From: Desulforadius tongensis
GTDB lineage: Bacteria > Bacillota > Desulfotomaculia > Desulfotomaculales > Desulfohalotomaculaceae
Reading direction: 5' to 3'
DNA length: 64,000 nucleotides
Assembly (NCBI RefSeq): GCF_016907915.1
Contig: NZ_JAFBCW010000001.1
Coordinates: 1 to 64,000 of the forward strand
Below are positions 1 through 11,975 of the stretch, piece after piece. Within the stretch, counting starts at the first letter, position 1. Every line of letters starts with the position of its first letter. A program made the position numbers and the translations under genes. The notes below the pieces were generated by a model that was given only the letters and a program-made list of their open reading frames with translations, did no database searches and was not told the origin of the DNA.

Positions 1-424
1 GTTTGAGCTTACCGTTTCGGAAAGACGCGCCCAGACCATCGCCGAACTGGGTGAAGGTGAGGGACTTGTATCTACCCTTACCCTTGAACCTGGGGCAGCC
101 GGGAGTTTCCCCGTTTTTTACCCGGCGGAAGAAACCGGCAAAGGCTCTTTCCACCCGGAACAGCACTTCCTGGGCCACCTGGGAGTGAACTTCTTTGAAA
201 AAGTGGTTTTCCTTCTTGGCTTCTTTAAGCCAAACCTGCTGTTCTGTCCGGGTAACTGAACATTTTTCTTTTTCCCATGCTTCTTTGCGTTGAGCCAAGG
301 CAGTGTTGTATATCCGGCGGCAGGTTTCCAGCCAGCGCAGGAGTTTGTGCTCCTGTTCCTTATTGGGGTAGATACGGAACTTGTAGTTACGGATTACCTT
401 GGGATTGAACGTATCGTTTGACAT
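1..424 (-). CDS. tnpB: TnpB-family RNA-guided nuclease, N-terminal part (cut by window edge)
   Basis: The frame is open from an ATG at 422-424 to the left edge, giving about 141 residues. A GGTGAGGTG-type ribosome binding site lies some ten bases upstream. The protein starts with a short leader followed by NYKFRIYPNKEQ and then LRWLETCRRIYNTAL. This is the N-terminal helix-turn-helix pattern of IS200/IS605 OrfB/TnpB proteins, and it is followed by the family's PRFKGKGRYKSLTF segment. TnpB is the nuclease partner of single-strand transposons and is guided by an RNA from the element's right end. The RuvC residues and the guide-RNA region lie outside the window, so activity cannot be judged. No tnpA is visible on the side that is present. 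Confidence 0.85.
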   Translation of the reverse strand, partial: MSNDTFNPKVIRNYKFRIYPNKEQEHKLLRWLETCRRIYNTALAQRKEAWEKEKCSVTRTEQQVWLKEAKKENHFFKEVHSQVAQEVLFRVERAFAGFFRRVKNGETPGCPRFKGKGRYKSLTFTQFGDGLGASFRNGKLK

Positions 425-532
425 CCTCGAGTTTCACCTCACCCACGGTGGACAAAAAATAACTGGGAGATTTCATAGCTTTATTCTACAGGAAGTACTA
501 ATGCAAAACAATAGTTCTCCGGAAAAACACGG

Positions 533-605
533 CCCGCCTTTCATCCCCGCCCTTCGCTCTCTCTTCGCGAGCAAGGAAAGCTCAGGACGGGGACTTCCCG
601 GCGGG
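533..605. repeat. Branched inverted repeat next to tnpB
   Basis: An outer arm CCCGCC at 533-538 pairs with GGCGGG at 600-605. An inner arm CCCCGCCCT at 545-553 pairs with AGGACGGGG at 584-592 with one mismatch, leaving a small GCTC/GAGC hairpin in the middle. Such subterminal foldbacks are expected at ends of IS200/IS605 elements. It may be the left end of the tnpB element, or the right end and guide-RNA region of a second, lost element. The sequence alone does not decide. Confidence 0.5.
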
Positions 606-770
606 AAAGTTAAAGGTAACCTCTTTTTTGCTGTTAGATTGTTTTTTGTCTGCATGTTTAGTATAACCTAAAAAGTTTACAACATCATGACTATTATTTG
701 ACAATTTTGTAACAGAACTGACAATCAATCAGCTGTGTTAGTTAACGGCAGACATGCCGGGCAAACAACC

Positions 771-803
771 AAAAAACGCCGAACAAAGCGTCCGGCGTTT
801 TGT
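771..803 (-). terminator. Rho-independent terminator of hppA
   Basis: AACGCCG (775-781) pairs with CGGCGTT (793-799). On the minus strand the stem is followed by a T-rich run. It sits about 12 bases after the hppA stop. Confidence 0.8.
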
Positions 804-814
804 TGTTTTTGTTT

Positions 815-2929
815 TTACAGCTTGGTGAGCAGGGGACCGAGAATCAAGGAAATGGTACCTGCAACCTTGATCAGCGGGTTCATGGCAGGACCGGAAGTAT
901 CCTTGGACGGGTCACCAACAGTGTCACCGATAACAGCAGCTTTGTGCGGATCCGAGCCTTTACCACCGAGGTTACCCTGCTCGATCCACTTCTTGGCGTT
1001 GTCCCAAGCACCACCAGCATTAGCCAGGAACAGAGCCAGCAGCACACCTACTACAGTCAGACCGGCCAAGAAACCGGCCAGAGCCTTGGCACCGAGGATG
1101 AAGCCAACGAGAATCGGGCTGCCTACAGCAATAAGACCGGGGAAGATCATTTTACCGATAGCAGCACGGGTAGCGATGTCTACACAGCGAGCATAGTCAG
1201 GCTTGTTCTTGTACTCCATGATGCCAGGAATTTCGCGGAACTGGCGGCGAACTTCCTCTACCATGTCAAATGCAGCTTCACCAACGGCACGCATGGTGCG
1301 GGCAGCAACCAGGAACGGTACGGCACCACCGATGAACACACCAACCAGAACCATGGGCTCAGTGAGGTTAACTACAAATTCTTCCAAACCAAACTTGTGC
1401 TTAACACCGTCAACATAAGCGCTGAACAGAGCCAGAGCGGTTAAAGCAGCGGAACCGATGGCAAAACCTTTAGCGATAGCTGCGGTGGTGTTACCAACAG
1501 CATCCAGTTTGTCTGTTTTCTCACGCACTTCCGGCGGCAGTTCACACATCTCTGCAATACCACCGGCGTTGTCAGCAACGGGACCGAAGGAGTCCATAGC
1601 TACAACCATACCGGCGGTGGACAGCATACCCATAGCAGCCATGGCAATACCGTAGATGGACCACATAACTCCTGCTTCTGGAGTGGGAGCAAAGGATTGA
1701 ACCATAGCGAATGAGAAGTAGATAGAACCTGCAAAGAACAGCATGGGGAACATTACAGATTCCATACCAACAGCTAAACCGTGAATTACGTTGGTAGCCG
1801 GACCGGACTTGGAAGCCTCGGCGATCATCATAACAGGCTTTTTACCGGCAGCGGTGTAGTATTCGGTCAACCAACCAATAGCTACGTTAACAATTAAACC
1901 GGCAGTAACAGCCAGGAAAATACCGGTACTTACATTACCGTAGGCAATACCGTTTTCAGCAACCCCGTCAGCCGGGAAGATTTTTTGAGTTAAGAACCAG
2001 GTAAATATCGCAGTAAGAATGTTGGTTACCCAAATACCCACGTTCAAAGCAGCCTGCGGGTTGCCGTTTTCACTGGTACGCACAAAGAAGGTACCGATAA
2101 TGGCAGCAACGATACCCACAGCACCAACCAAAAGCGGGAATATGATACCGGCAAAACCAAACAAAGCGTTACCAATCAGCATACCAGCAATGGTGGTAGC
2201 TGCATAGGATTCAAACAGGTCCGCACCCATACCAGCTGTGTCACCAACGTTGTCACCAACGTTGTCAGCAATGGTAGCCGGGTTGCGGGGATCGTCCTCA
2301 GGAATACCTGCTTCTACCTTACCTACCAGGTCACCGCCAACGTCAGCAGCTTTGGTGTAGATACCGCCGCCAACCCGGGCGAAGAAAGCGATGGCAGAAG
2401 CACCAAATGCGAAACTGTTAATTACCAGGGGACTTTGGAAAATAATGTACAGTACGGAAACACCCAGCAGGCCAAGACCAGCAACGGACAGACCCATAAC
2501 GGCACCGGCCTTGAAGGATACATCTAAAGCAGCAGCTAAACCTTGGCTGCGGGCAGCTTCGGTAGTACGGGCGTTTGACTTGGTGGTACTGTTCATACCA
2601 ATGTAACCGGCAATGGCAGAACAAACGGCACCAACCAGGAATGAAATAGCGGAAGGAGCACCTACGGGCAGGTGACCACCTTCAGGAACTTCAATAACAT
2701 ATCCAACACCCCATAAAGCAGCAAAAATTACAAGTGCAAAAGGAATCAAAGTTTTGTACTGGCGGTTCATGTAAGCCATGGCACCTTCTTGTACCGCCAG
2801 GGAGATTTCACGCATTTTGGGAGTACCCATGTCCTTTTTCAGAACATTAGCCAGAGTGAAAAGTGCAAATAACAAAGCAAACGCACCGGCCCCGGCAGCA
2901 TAATACGCCAATGTCATATTTTGCTCCAC
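815..2929 (-). CDS. hppA: Membrane-bound ion-translocating pyrophosphatase, K+-dependent type
   Basis: Couples hydrolysis of pyrophosphate to H+ or Na+ export across the cytoplasmic membrane. The 704 residues and roughly 16 hydrophobic segments match the family. The catalytic motif DVGGDLVGKVE is at residues 196-206, IADNVGDNVGD at about 220-230, and the second phosphate-binding segment GDTVGDPSKDTSGP near 668-681. GNTTAA at 479-484 has Ala where K+-independent enzymes have Lys, so it belongs to the K+-requiring class, which contains both H+ and Na+ pumps. The start is a GTG about 11 bases after AAGGAGG. It follows secG by 36 bases and is the last gene of the glycolytic-region gene string. 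It would recover energy from biosynthetic pyrophosphate. Confidence 0.95.
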   Translation of the reverse strand: MEQNMTLAYYAAGAGAFALLFALFTLANVLKKDMGTPKMREISLAVQEGAMAYMNRQYKTLIPFALVIFAALWGVGYVIEVPEGGHLPVGAPSAISFLVGAVCSAIAGYIGMNSTTKSNARTTEAARSQGLAAALDVSFKAGAVMGLSVAGLGLLGVSVLYIIFQSPLVINSFAFGASAIAFFARVGGGIYTKAADVGGDLVGKVEAGIPEDDPRNPATIADNVGDNVGDTAGMGADLFESYAATTIAGMLIGNALFGFAGIIFPLLVGAVGIVAAIIGTFFVRTSENGNPQAALNVGIWVTNILTAIFTWFLTQKIFPADGVAENGIAYGNVSTGIFLAVTAGLIVNVAIGWLTEYYTAAGKKPVMMIAEASKSGPATNVIHGLAVGMESVMFPMLFFAGSIYFSFAMVQSFAPTPEAGVMWSIYGIAMAAMGMLSTAGMVVAMDSFGPVADNAGGIAEMCELPPEVREKTDKLDAVGNTTAAIAKGFAIGSAALTALALFSAYVDGVKHKFGLEEFVVNLTEPMVLVGVFIGGAVPFLVAARTMRAVGEAAFDMVEEVRRQFREIPGIMEYKNKPDYARCVDIATRAAIGKMIFPGLIAVGSPILVGFILGAKALAGFLAGLTVVGVLLALFLANAGGAWDNAKKWIEQGNLGGKGSDPHKAAVIGDTVGDPSKDTSGPAMNPLIKVAGTISLILGPLLTKL

Positions 2930-2965
2930 TTGAACATTACCCTCCTTAATCTTACAACTTTCTTT

Positions 2966-3193
2966 TTATTTCCAAGCAACCAAAATCAAAGAAAGCACCG
3001 CAAAAGCAACGCTTAGGGCAACCGTGACCCTGCTTAGCATTTCGTCCATGCCTTTTTTCTTTCCGAACAAGGTCTCCGCGCCTCCGGCAATGGCACCGGA
3101 CAAACCGGCACTTCTACCGGACTGTAATAAAATCGATGCTATAAGTCCTAGTGCAACCAGTACTTGAAGACCGATCACAATGCCCTCGAGCAA
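2966..3193 (-). CDS. secG: Preprotein translocase subunit SecG
   Basis: Small membrane subunit of the SecYEG channel. Two hydrophobic helices flank the conserved loop with LLQSGRSAGLSGAIAGG and LFGKKKGMDE, which is diagnostic for SecG. The reading frame is open to a GTG at 3202, but that GTG is part of the AAGGAGGTG ribosome binding site. A TTG at 3191-3193 has normal spacing and gives a protein of 75 residues, the usual family size. It is transcribed towards hppA and has its own promoter at 3232-3260, so secG-hppA can be expressed apart from the upstream eno operon. Confidence 0.93.
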   Translation of the reverse strand: MLEGIVIGLQVLVALGLIASILLQSGRSAGLSGAIAGGAETLFGKKKGMDEMLSRVTVALSVAFAVLSLILVAWK

Positions 3194-3231
3194 AAAATTC
3201 ACCTCCTTGTTAAGTATAATTTTCCAAAGTT

Positions 3232-3260
3232 ATTATAGCATAACGTGAAAAATGTATCAA
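3232..3260 (-). promoter_or_regulatory. Sigma-A-type promoter of secG-hppA
   Basis: On the minus strand TTGATA (3255-3260) and TATAAT (3232-3237) are separated by 17 bases. The -10 box lies about 40 bases before the secG start. Confidence 0.75.
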
Positions 3261-3332
3261 TCATATTCTGTTTGGTTATTTAGTTTTAATGTTATGCCGG
3301 AATAGTTATAATTTTAAAAAAGCGAAACGGGA

Positions 3333-3356
3333 AAGGGGCGGAAAATCTCCAGCCCC

Positions 3357-3358
<2 letters not shown>
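3333..3358 (-). terminator. Probable terminator of eno
   Basis: AAGGGGC (3333-3339) pairs with GCCCCTT (3352-3358), extended inward by GGA/TCC with one bulge. The hairpin overlaps the eno stop codon. The minus-strand T-run is interrupted (TTTCCCGTTTCGCTTTTTT), so termination may be partial. Confidence 0.5.
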
Positions 3359-4652
<1,294 letters not shown>

Positions 4653-4721
4653 TTAGCCTCCTTAAATAATAGGTTCAATTTGAGCCGTTCTTATTTCCCA
4701 TCACCCATTTTACTTCCTTTA

Positions 4722-6272
4722 CTAATACTTTTCAATAAGAGAACGCCCCGTCATTTCCGGCGGTTTGGGTATCTGCAGCAGCTCTAAAATGGTGGGAGCT
4801 ATATCCTGCAGGCTGCCCCTGCGCAGCTTGGCATGGCGCAGCCGGCCATGGCTGATTAAAAGAAATGGCACCGGTTCCGATGTATGGGCGGTTAAAGGAT
4901 TGCCCTTTTCATCCTTCATGCGCTCGGCATTGCCGTGGTCAGCGGTAATAATGGCAGTGCCCCCCCGCTCCAGGATGGCATCTACCGCCTTCCCCAGGCA
5001 TTCGTCCACCGCCTCTATGGCTTTAACCGCCGCTTCCATGTCCCCGGTGTGCCCCACCATATCGGTGTTGGCATAGTTCATAATTATTACCCGGAACCGG
5101 TCTTTTTCCAGATTTTCCAGCAGGGCAGCGGTAACTTCGTAGGCACTCATTTCCGGTTTCTGGTCATAGGTAGCCACCTTAGGTGACGGAATGAGCACCC
5201 TTTCCTCTCCGGGGTTGGGCATCTCCACCCCGCCGTTAAAGAAAAAGGTCACATGGGCATACTTTTCTGTTTCCGCCAATCGCAGCTGTTTAATATTGTT
5301 TTTGCTCAACACTTCACCCAGGGTGTTAACCAGCTTCTGGGGTTTGAAAGCCACCGGGGCAGCAATGGTTTTATCATACCGGGTCATGCAGGTAAAGTGC
5401 ACCCCGGGGTGTTCACGGGGGCGTTTAAAGCCGTTAAATTCAGAATCGGTAAAGGCCCTGGTTATCTGCCTGGCCCGGTCGGGGCGGAAGTTGTAAAAGA
5501 TGATGCTGTCACCGTCCACCACCGCGGCCAGCGGGCTGCCGCCGGGGCCAATAATAACGGTGGGGGTTACAAACTCATCGGTTTCTTCCCGCTGATAGGC
5601 TTCTTCCACCGCCTCTTCAGCACTCCCGGCCCTATACCCTTCCCCCATTACCATTGCCCGGTAGGCTTTTTCGGTGCGCTCCCAGCGCTGGTCCCGGTCC
5701 ATGGCATAGTAACGGCCCATTACGGTAACAATTTTGCCCACCCCTAACCGGGCACATTTTTCTTCCAGCGCTTTGATGTATTTCCGGGCGTTGGCCGGCG
5801 GAACATCCCTGCCGTCCAGTATGGCGTGAATATATACCTGTTTCAAGTGCTGCTGTCGAGCCAGTTCTAACAAGGCAAAGAGATGTTCTATATGGCTGTG
5901 CACCCCGCCGTCGGACAGCAGCCCCATCAGGTGCAGCGCCCCGTTATTCTCTTTGGCCGAGCCCATGGCGGCCAGCAGTTCTTCGTTGGTAAAAAAACTT
6001 CCGTCTCTAATGGAACGGGAAATGCGGGTTAATTCCTGGTACACCACCCGGCCCGCCCCAATGTTCAGGTGCCCCACCTCTGAGTTGCCCATCTGCCCGG
6101 CGGGTAAACCCACATCCTCCCCCGATGCACTGAGAACGGTGTGCGGGTACTGCTGACAGTATTTATCCATGTTGGGCTTATCGGCCAGTGCAATGGCGTT
6201 TCCTTCTTCCCGGGCACTTATTCCCCATCCGTCCAGTATAATTAAGGCCACGGGCTTAACCTGTGCAGTCAA
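4722..6272 (-). CDS. gpmI: 2,3-bisphosphoglycerate-independent phosphoglycerate mutase
   Basis: Interconverts 3- and 2-phosphoglycerate using two metal ions and a phosphoserine intermediate. It has 516 residues. ILDGWG at 12-17 supplies a metal-binding Asp and [12 protein letters not shown] around 59-70 contains the phosphorylated Ser64. GRDVPP, the Arg pair in RPDRARQ and the C-terminal [11 protein letters not shown] metal site are all present, so the enzyme should be active. It starts with TTG after GAGGAGG and begins 15 bases after the tpiA stop, which supports co-transcription. No cofactor-dependent mutase is seen in the window. Confidence 0.97.
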   Translation of the reverse strand: MTAQVKPVALIILDGWGISAREEGNAIALADKPNMDKYCQQYPHTVLSASGEDVGLPAGQMGNSEVGHLNIGAGRVVYQELTRISRSIRDGSFFTNEELLAAMGSAKENNGALHLMGLLSDGGVHSHIEHLFALLELARQQHLKQVYIHAILDGRDVPPANARKYIKALEEKCARLGVGKIVTVMGRYYAMDRDQRWERTEKAYRAMVMGEGYRAGSAEEAVEEAYQREETDEFVTPTVIIGPGGSPLAAVVDGDSIIFYNFRPDRARQITRAFTDSEFNGFKRPREHPGVHFTCMTRYDKTIAAPVAFKPQKLVNTLGEVLSKNNIKQLRLAETEKYAHVTFFFNGGVEMPNPGEERVLIPSPKVATYDQKPEMSAYEVTAALLENLEKDRFRVIIMNYANTDMVGHTGDMEAAVKAIEAVDECLGKAVDAILERGGTAIITADHGNAERMKDEKGNPLTAHTSEPVPFLLISHGRLRHAKLRRGSLQDIAPTILELLQIPKPPEMTGRSLIEKY

Positions 6273-6287
6273 AATTTTTCCTCCTCG

Positions 6288-7043
6288 TTACACCTTTCCG
6301 GATTCCTTTATAATACCGGCAAAACTGTCCGGCTTAAGGCTGGCACCACCCACCAGCGCTCCATCAATGTCCGGCTGCGACATTAACCCGGCCGCGTTTT
6401 CCGGTTTTACGCTGCCGCCGTATTGTATTCTCACCTTGTCTGCACTGTCACCGGCCAGTTCTCTAATCACCCCGCGGATATAAGCGATAACCTGTTGGGC
6501 ATCCTCCGCCGATGCCGTTTTCCCCGTGCCAATGGCCCACACCGGCTCATAGGCAATTACCAGTCCGGCCACCTTTTCAGCATCCAATCCCTTTAATGCC
6601 GCTTCGGTTTGGGCACGCACCACCTGTTCGGTGCGGCCGGCTTCCCGTTCCGGCAGCGTTTCACCCACACAAACAACCGGTGTCATCCCGTGCTTAAACA
6701 CAGCCTTTACTTTCTTGTTCACCGTTTCGTCAGTTTCACCGAAGTACCGGCGGCGCTCAGAGTGGCCAACGATCACGTATTGGCATCCCACCTCTTTCAG
6801 CATGGGAGCGGAAATCTCACCGGTAAAGGCTCCTTCATCTTCCCAGTACACATCCTGGGCTCCCAGCGCAATGTTGGTCCCCCGGGCCGCTTCCGCCACC
6901 CCGTGCAGTGCAGTAAAGGGCGGGCACAAAACAATCTCCACACCGGCACCGGCCGCCAAAGAAGCCAGTTCTTTTGTAAAGTCCACCGCCTGCTGCACCG
7001 TTTTGTGCATCTTCCAGTTCCCCGCTATAATGAGCCTTCTCAT
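6288..7043 (-). CDS. tpiA: Triosephosphate isomerase
   Basis: Interconverts dihydroxyacetone phosphate and glyceraldehyde-3-phosphate. The 251-residue TIM barrel has all active-site residues: Asn9 and Lys11 in AGNWKMHK, His94 in VGHSERR, Glu166 in [14 protein letters not shown], plus the phosphate-gripping loop and the C-terminal YGGSVKPEN and GALVGGASL segments. The ATG follows a GGGGGGG-type ribosome binding site. It sits 21 bases after the pgk stop. Confidence 0.98.
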   Translation of the reverse strand: MRRLIIAGNWKMHKTVQQAVDFTKELASLAAGAGVEIVLCPPFTALHGVAEAARGTNIALGAQDVYWEDEGAFTGEISAPMLKEVGCQYVIVGHSERRRYFGETDETVNKKVKAVFKHGMTPVVCVGETLPEREAGRTEQVVRAQTEAALKGLDAEKVAGLVIAYEPVWAIGTGKTASAEDAQQVIAYIRGVIRELAGDSADKVRIQYGGSVKPENAAGLMSQPDIDGALVGGASLKPDSFAGIIKESGKV

Positions 7044-7064
7044 CCAACCCCCCCTTTTTCCCTG

Positions 7065-8246
7065 CTAAGCATCCTGCAGCGCTGCTACACCCGGCAGCTC
7101 CTTACCCTCCAAAAACTGCAGCGAAGCGCCGCCGCCGGTGGAAATGTGGCTGATGCGATCTGCCACCCCGGTTTTCTTAACCGCTGCCGCCGAATCACCG
7201 CCGCCCACCACGCTGACGGCATGGGATTCGGCCAGTGCTCTGGCCACTTCTTCGGTGCCCCCGGCAAAGGCCTTCTGTTCAAATACACCCATGGGCCCGT
7301 TCCAAACCACCGTACCGGCCTTCTGAACGGCAGAGGCAAACTTTTTGGCACTGTCGGGCCCTATATCCAGTATCATATAATCCTCCGGCACCTTTTCCAC
7401 CGGTACCGTTTTAATAGCGGTGGGAGATTCCAGTGAATCAGCCACCAGGGCATCGTCGGGCAGCAGCAGTTCAATTTTATTGGCCGCAGCCTTCTGCAGC
7501 AGTCCCTTGGCCAGATCAATTTTGTCTTCTTCCACCAGCGACCGGCCCACATTAAACCCTTTAGCTTTCAAAAAGGTGTTGGCCATGCCCCCACCAATAA
7601 TCAGCGTGTCAACCTTATTCAGCAGGTTTTCAATAACACCGATTTTATCCGAAACCTTGGCCCCGCCAATGATGGCCACAAAGGGATGTTTAGGATTATT
7701 TACCGCTTCCCCCAGCATCTCCAGTTCCTTCTGCATCAGAAAACCGGCCACCGCGGGCAGATACCGGGCTACCCCGGCGGTGGAGGCATGGGCCCGGTGA
7801 GCAGTACCAAAGGCATCGTTAACATATACATCGGCCAGCTCTGCCAGCTGTTCGGCAAATTGGGGATCGTTTTCCTTTTCCCCGGCATAAAACCGGACAT
7901 TTTCCAGCAGCAAAACGTCCCCCTCCCGCATTTGGGAAATCGCTTTTTTCGGTTCCTCACCGATGCATTGGTCAACCTTGGTTACCTCCCTGCCCAGCAG
8001 TTCAGAAAGGCGCCGGGCCACCGGGTCCAGGCGAAATTCTTCTTTCACCTGTCCTTTGGGGCGCCCCAGGTGGGAAACCAAAATCACCTTGGCCCCCCGA
8101 TCTATCAGATATTTAATGGTGGGCAGCGCGGCACTAATGCGGGTATCGTCGGTAATCACCCCGTCTTTTAAGGGCACGTTAAAGTCTACCCTCACCAGCA
8201 CCCTTTTCCCTTTAACATCAATATCTTTAACAGTCTTTTTAGGCAA
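7065..8246 (-). CDS. pgk: Phosphoglycerate kinase
   Basis: Transfers phosphate from 1,3-bisphosphoglycerate to ADP. Motifs include [12 protein letters not shown], the substrate arginine in [23 protein letters not shown] and the C-terminal [10 protein letters not shown] nucleotide loop. The open frame extends to 8267, but the AAGGTGA ribosome binding site lies inside that extension. A TTG at 8244-8246 starts a normal 393-residue protein ([10 protein letters not shown]). It follows gap after a 73-base gap that holds a palindromic hairpin, which may tune the gap/pgk ratio. Confidence 0.96.
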   Translation of the reverse strand: MPKKTVKDIDVKGKRVLVRVDFNVPLKDGVITDDTRISAALPTIKYLIDRGAKVILVSHLGRPKGQVKEEFRLDPVARRLSELLGREVTKVDQCIGEEPKKAISQMREGDVLLLENVRFYAGEKENDPQFAEQLAELADVYVNDAFGTAHRAHASTAGVARYLPAVAGFLMQKELEMLGEAVNNPKHPFVAIIGGAKVSDKIGVIENLLNKVDTLIIGGGMANTFLKAKGFNVGRSLVEEDKIDLAKGLLQKAAANKIELLLPDDALVADSLESPTAIKTVPVEKVPEDYMILDIGPDSAKKFASAVQKAGTVVWNGPMGVFEQKAFAGGTEEVARALAESHAVSVVGGGDSAAAVKKTGVADRISHISTGGGASLQFLEGKELPGVAALQDA

Positions 8247-8281
8247 TAAAATCACCTTCCGAAACAATTATGTATTTTCTA

Positions 8282-8303
8282 GGGGCTCAATAAATTGAGC
8301 CCC
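8282..8303 (-). repeat. Palindromic hairpin between gap and pgk
   Basis: GGGGCTCAA (8282-8290) and TTGAGCCCC (8295-8303) form a perfect 9-bp stem with a 4-base loop that reads TTTA on the minus strand. It is one of several closely similar palindromes in this window (25952, 56671, 57623). There is no T-run, so it is more likely an RNA processing/stability element or attenuator than a full terminator. Confidence 0.6.
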
Positions 8304-8319
8304 CGTAATCAAACTTCGA

Positions 8320-9390
<1,071 letters not shown>

Positions 9391-9507
9391 TTAAATCCAA
9401 CCCCTTTCAAATGTAAGTAATAATATCTTTTTGTGTCATACTATTTATATATATAATACTGTATACTATCTCATAATTCCTTTTTTATGATTAAAAAATC
9501 ATCTTTT

Positions 9508-10914
9508 TTAATACCTTTTGCGTTTTCCTGCCGCAGGTATTCCCAGCTCATCCCTATATTTGGTAACAGTGCGCCGGGATATTTTTACCCCCTGCTGAGC
9601 CATCAGATCGGCAATTTTTTGATCGCTGAGCGGTTTTCGAGGGTCTTCGCCGGCAATAATTTCCTGCAGCAGCTTTTTAACACTTTTAGTTGATACCTGC
9701 GTTCCTCCCTTGTGCCCGATGCCGGTGGAAAAGAAAAACTTCATTTCAAACACCCCCCGGGGTGTTTGCATATATTTATTGGCGGCAGCCCTGCTCACCG
9801 TGGATTCATGCATTTTTACCTCGTCGGCAATATCCTTCAGGTTCAGCGGTTTCAAATATCTAATACCGTAATCCAAAAAATCCCTCTGCCGCTCCACCAG
9901 TTTTTGAGCCACTTTATACAGCGTCAACCTTCTCTGTTCAATGCTGCGGATCAACCACAGGGCAGAGTTCAGCTTGGACTGCACATATTTTCGCACACTG
10001 CTGTCAATTTCCGGGTTGTTTTTTTGTACTGCCTGCCGGTAAAAATTATTCACTTTAACCCGCGGGGCAGAAATATCATTCACCAATACAATGTACTCGT
10101 TTTCAATTTTTTCCACCAGCACATCGGGAACAATGTACTTGGTGTCATCGGAGTTGGAAAAATTACGACCTGGTTTGGGATCCAAAAGTTTTAATTTATC
10201 CGCCGCCTGCTGTACCTGTTTAACATCAACCCCCAGCGCGTCGGAAATTTTATCCAGACGGCCCCGGGCCAAATGGGGCAGGTAACTACGAATAATTTGT
10301 TCCAAAAGCCGGTCTTCTAATCCAAGATATTTCATCTGCAGCAGTAAACATTCTTCCAGCGTGCGGGCACCTACCCCGGCAGGTTCCAGCGACTGCAGCA
10401 CTTCAATGGCTTGAACCACTTTTTCCGGGGATATACCCAGCTGCTGCGCCGTTTCTTCTTCACCGGCCTTTAAATAGCCGTTGTGATCCAGGCTGTCAAT
10501 TAAGTAGGCCACCACAGGCTGCAGTTCTTTAGGGCAGCCGGATATAGCCAGCTGAAAATTCAAATGCTCAGATAAACTGGGAGCTTTGGCTGTAAAGGCT
10601 TCAAAACCGTATTCCCGGGAGGCGTATTCCTTCTCCCGGGCGGGATATCCCAAATCGCTGCTGTCCTGAAAGTATTCCTGCCAGTCAATATCGTACTTGT
10701 CTTCATCATCTCTTTTCCCTTCTCCGCTTGGTTCCGTCCCAGCGGTGCCCCCCTGCTCATTAAATTCCAACAGGGGATTTTGCTGCAGCTGTTCATTAAC
10801 GTACTGGGTTAATTCAACAGCAGACATCTGCAGTATTTTGATGGCTTGACGCAGCTCGGGGGTCATTACCAGCTTTTGACTCTGTTCTAAATTTAATCCG
10901 TAGTCCAAACGCAA
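9508..10914 (-). CDS. rpoN: RNA polymerase sigma-54 factor
   Basis: Alternative sigma factor that recognises -24/-12 promoters and needs AAA+ activators. It has 468 residues. The N-terminal Gln/Leu-rich activator-contacting region starts with LEQSQKLVMTPELRQAIKILQMS, a core-binding region follows, and the C-terminal RpoN box reads SRRTVTKYRDELGI. Start is TTG about nine bases after AAGGGAG. It sits between whiA and gap, 120 bases before gap. The gap start region is AT-rich with ATACTAT repeats and may carry a separate promoter. No sigma-54 activator gene is in the window. Confidence 0.97.
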   Translation of the reverse strand: MRLDYGLNLEQSQKLVMTPELRQAIKILQMSAVELTQYVNEQLQQNPLLEFNEQGGTAGTEPSGEGKRDDEDKYDIDWQEYFQDSSDLGYPAREKEYASREYGFEAFTAKAPSLSEHLNFQLAISGCPKELQPVVAYLIDSLDHNGYLKAGEEETAQQLGISPEKVVQAIEVLQSLEPAGVGARTLEECLLLQMKYLGLEDRLLEQIIRSYLPHLARGRLDKISDALGVDVKQVQQAADKLKLLDPKPGRNFSNSDDTKYIVPDVLVEKIENEYIVLVNDISAPRVKVNNFYRQAVQKNNPEIDSSVRKYVQSKLNSALWLIRSIEQRRLTLYKVAQKLVERQRDFLDYGIRYLKPLNLKDIADEVKMHESTVSRAAANKYMQTPRGVFEMKFFFSTGIGHKGGTQVSTKSVKKLLQEIIAGEDPRKPLSDQKIADLMAQQGVKISRRTVTKYRDELGIPAAGKRKRY

Positions 10915-10984
10915 GCCCTATCACTCCCTTAGTCTATCCAGCACAACAATAACCATACATTCATCGGCGGCAGCAGATAAAGTT

Positions 10985-11932
10985 TTATCTCAGGCCTTTC
11001 CTGCGCAGTTGGTTGGCAATTTTATCTATCTTGCGCATCCGGTGATTAATGCCCGATTTTCCCACCGGCGGCTGCATCAATTCTCCCAGCTCTTTTAAAC
11101 TGATATCCGGGTGAGCAATTCGCAGCTCCGCCGTCTCCCGCAGTGCGGGAGGCAGTTTATCCAAACCAATGGTGCGGGCAATATATTTAATATTCTCCTG
11201 CTGGCGCATGGCGGCATTGATGGTTTTGTTTAAGTTAGCCGTTTCACAGTTTACCAGCCGGTTCACTTTATTACGCATGCCCTTGTAAATGCGCACGTTT
11301 TCATAGTTCAAAAGTGCTGTGTGCGCCCCCATCAGGCTTAAGCACTCCACTATTTGATCGCTTTCTTTTAGGTAAACCACATGCCAGTTTTTACGGGTAC
11401 TTATTTTGGCCTCCAGGCCCATTTTTTTCATCAGCTGAACAATTTCTTGGGCATGATGGCCATCGGTGGATATAATTTCTAAATGGTACGTTCCTTCCGG
11501 GTTGCTTACCGAACCACCGCCTAAAAAAACTCCCCGCAGGTATGCCCTGCGGCAGCATTCCCTGGCCAGCATGCCGGCCTTTATTCTGGTGGTGGGCAGC
11601 CGGTCCTGTTCATTCCACATGCCCAGTTTAACCAGTATTTTTTCCACCTCCGGTTGAGGCGGTATGCGCACCAGGTAAACGTTGTTCTTCTTTAACCTTA
11701 CCTTGCGCTGCACCATCACTTCCGACTGCAGCCCGAATAATGTTTTAAACAGCGTCAGCACCTTGCGAGCCACGGCAGCATTTTCGGTAACAACGGAAAT
11801 GGCCAGCTTCTGGCCGGCAATTTGTATACTGCCATCCATTTTTATCAGTGCAGCCAGTTCAGACAGCCGGCAGCACTGCCGGGGGCCAATAATTCTGGCC
11901 AGCTCATCTTTTGTAACCACAGAGAAAGACAT
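10985..11932 (-). CDS. whiA: WhiA-family DNA-binding protein
   Basis: Homologue of sporulation/division regulator WhiA, with a LAGLIDADG-like N-terminal fold and a C-terminal helix-turn-helix around [24 protein letters not shown]. The frame is open to 11962, but ATG at 11930-11932 ([14 protein letters not shown]) with an upstream GGGG matches the family start and gives 315 residues. It follows yvcK by about 43 bases. The trio rapZ-yvcK-whiA is conserved in Firmicutes. In Bacillus WhiA affects cell division; target sites here are unknown. Confidence 0.94.
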   Translation of the reverse strand: MSFSVVTKDELARIIGPRQCCRLSELAALIKMDGSIQIAGQKLAISVVTENAAVARKVLTLFKTLFGLQSEVMVQRKVRLKKNNVYLVRIPPQPEVEKILVKLGMWNEQDRLPTTRIKAGMLARECCRRAYLRGVFLGGGSVSNPEGTYHLEIISTDGHHAQEIVQLMKKMGLEAKISTRKNWHVVYLKESDQIVECLSLMGAHTALLNYENVRIYKGMRNKVNRLVNCETANLNKTINAAMRQQENIKYIARTIGLDKLPPALRETAELRIAHPDISLKELGELMQPPVGKSGINHRMRKIDKIANQLRRKGLR

Positions 11933-11975
11933 GGCATCAACCCCACTTTCTGCCAGTGACAATTATAACATAATT

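Larger units (their letters stand above)
425..814. other. Gene-poor stretch between tnpB and hppA
   Basis: No convincing gene is present. It holds the tnpB leader, a large branched foldback at 533-605 and the hppA terminator at 771-803. Short frames on both strands (for example minus 473-655) follow the foldback sequence and have no ribosome binding site. Confidence 0.6.

Noticed and set aside
473-655. Minus-strand 60-codon frame over the foldback near tnpB
   Set aside because: It translates the inverted-repeat DNA, has no ribosome binding site and no recognisable domain.
800-1444. Long plus-strand open frame (214 codons) over hppA
   Set aside because: It is a shadow of hppA: no ribosome binding site, odd composition, and the minus strand encodes a fully conserved pyrophosphatase.
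2914-2937. Seven-codon ATG frame in the hppA leader
   Set aside because: Its ATG is only three bases from the GGAGG and the same site serves the hppA GTG; nothing suggests a regulatory leader peptide.
9481-9507. Hairpin ATGATT/AATCAT as rpoN terminator
   Set aside because: The T-run follows it on the plus strand, not on the rpoN strand, so it is not counted as a terminator.
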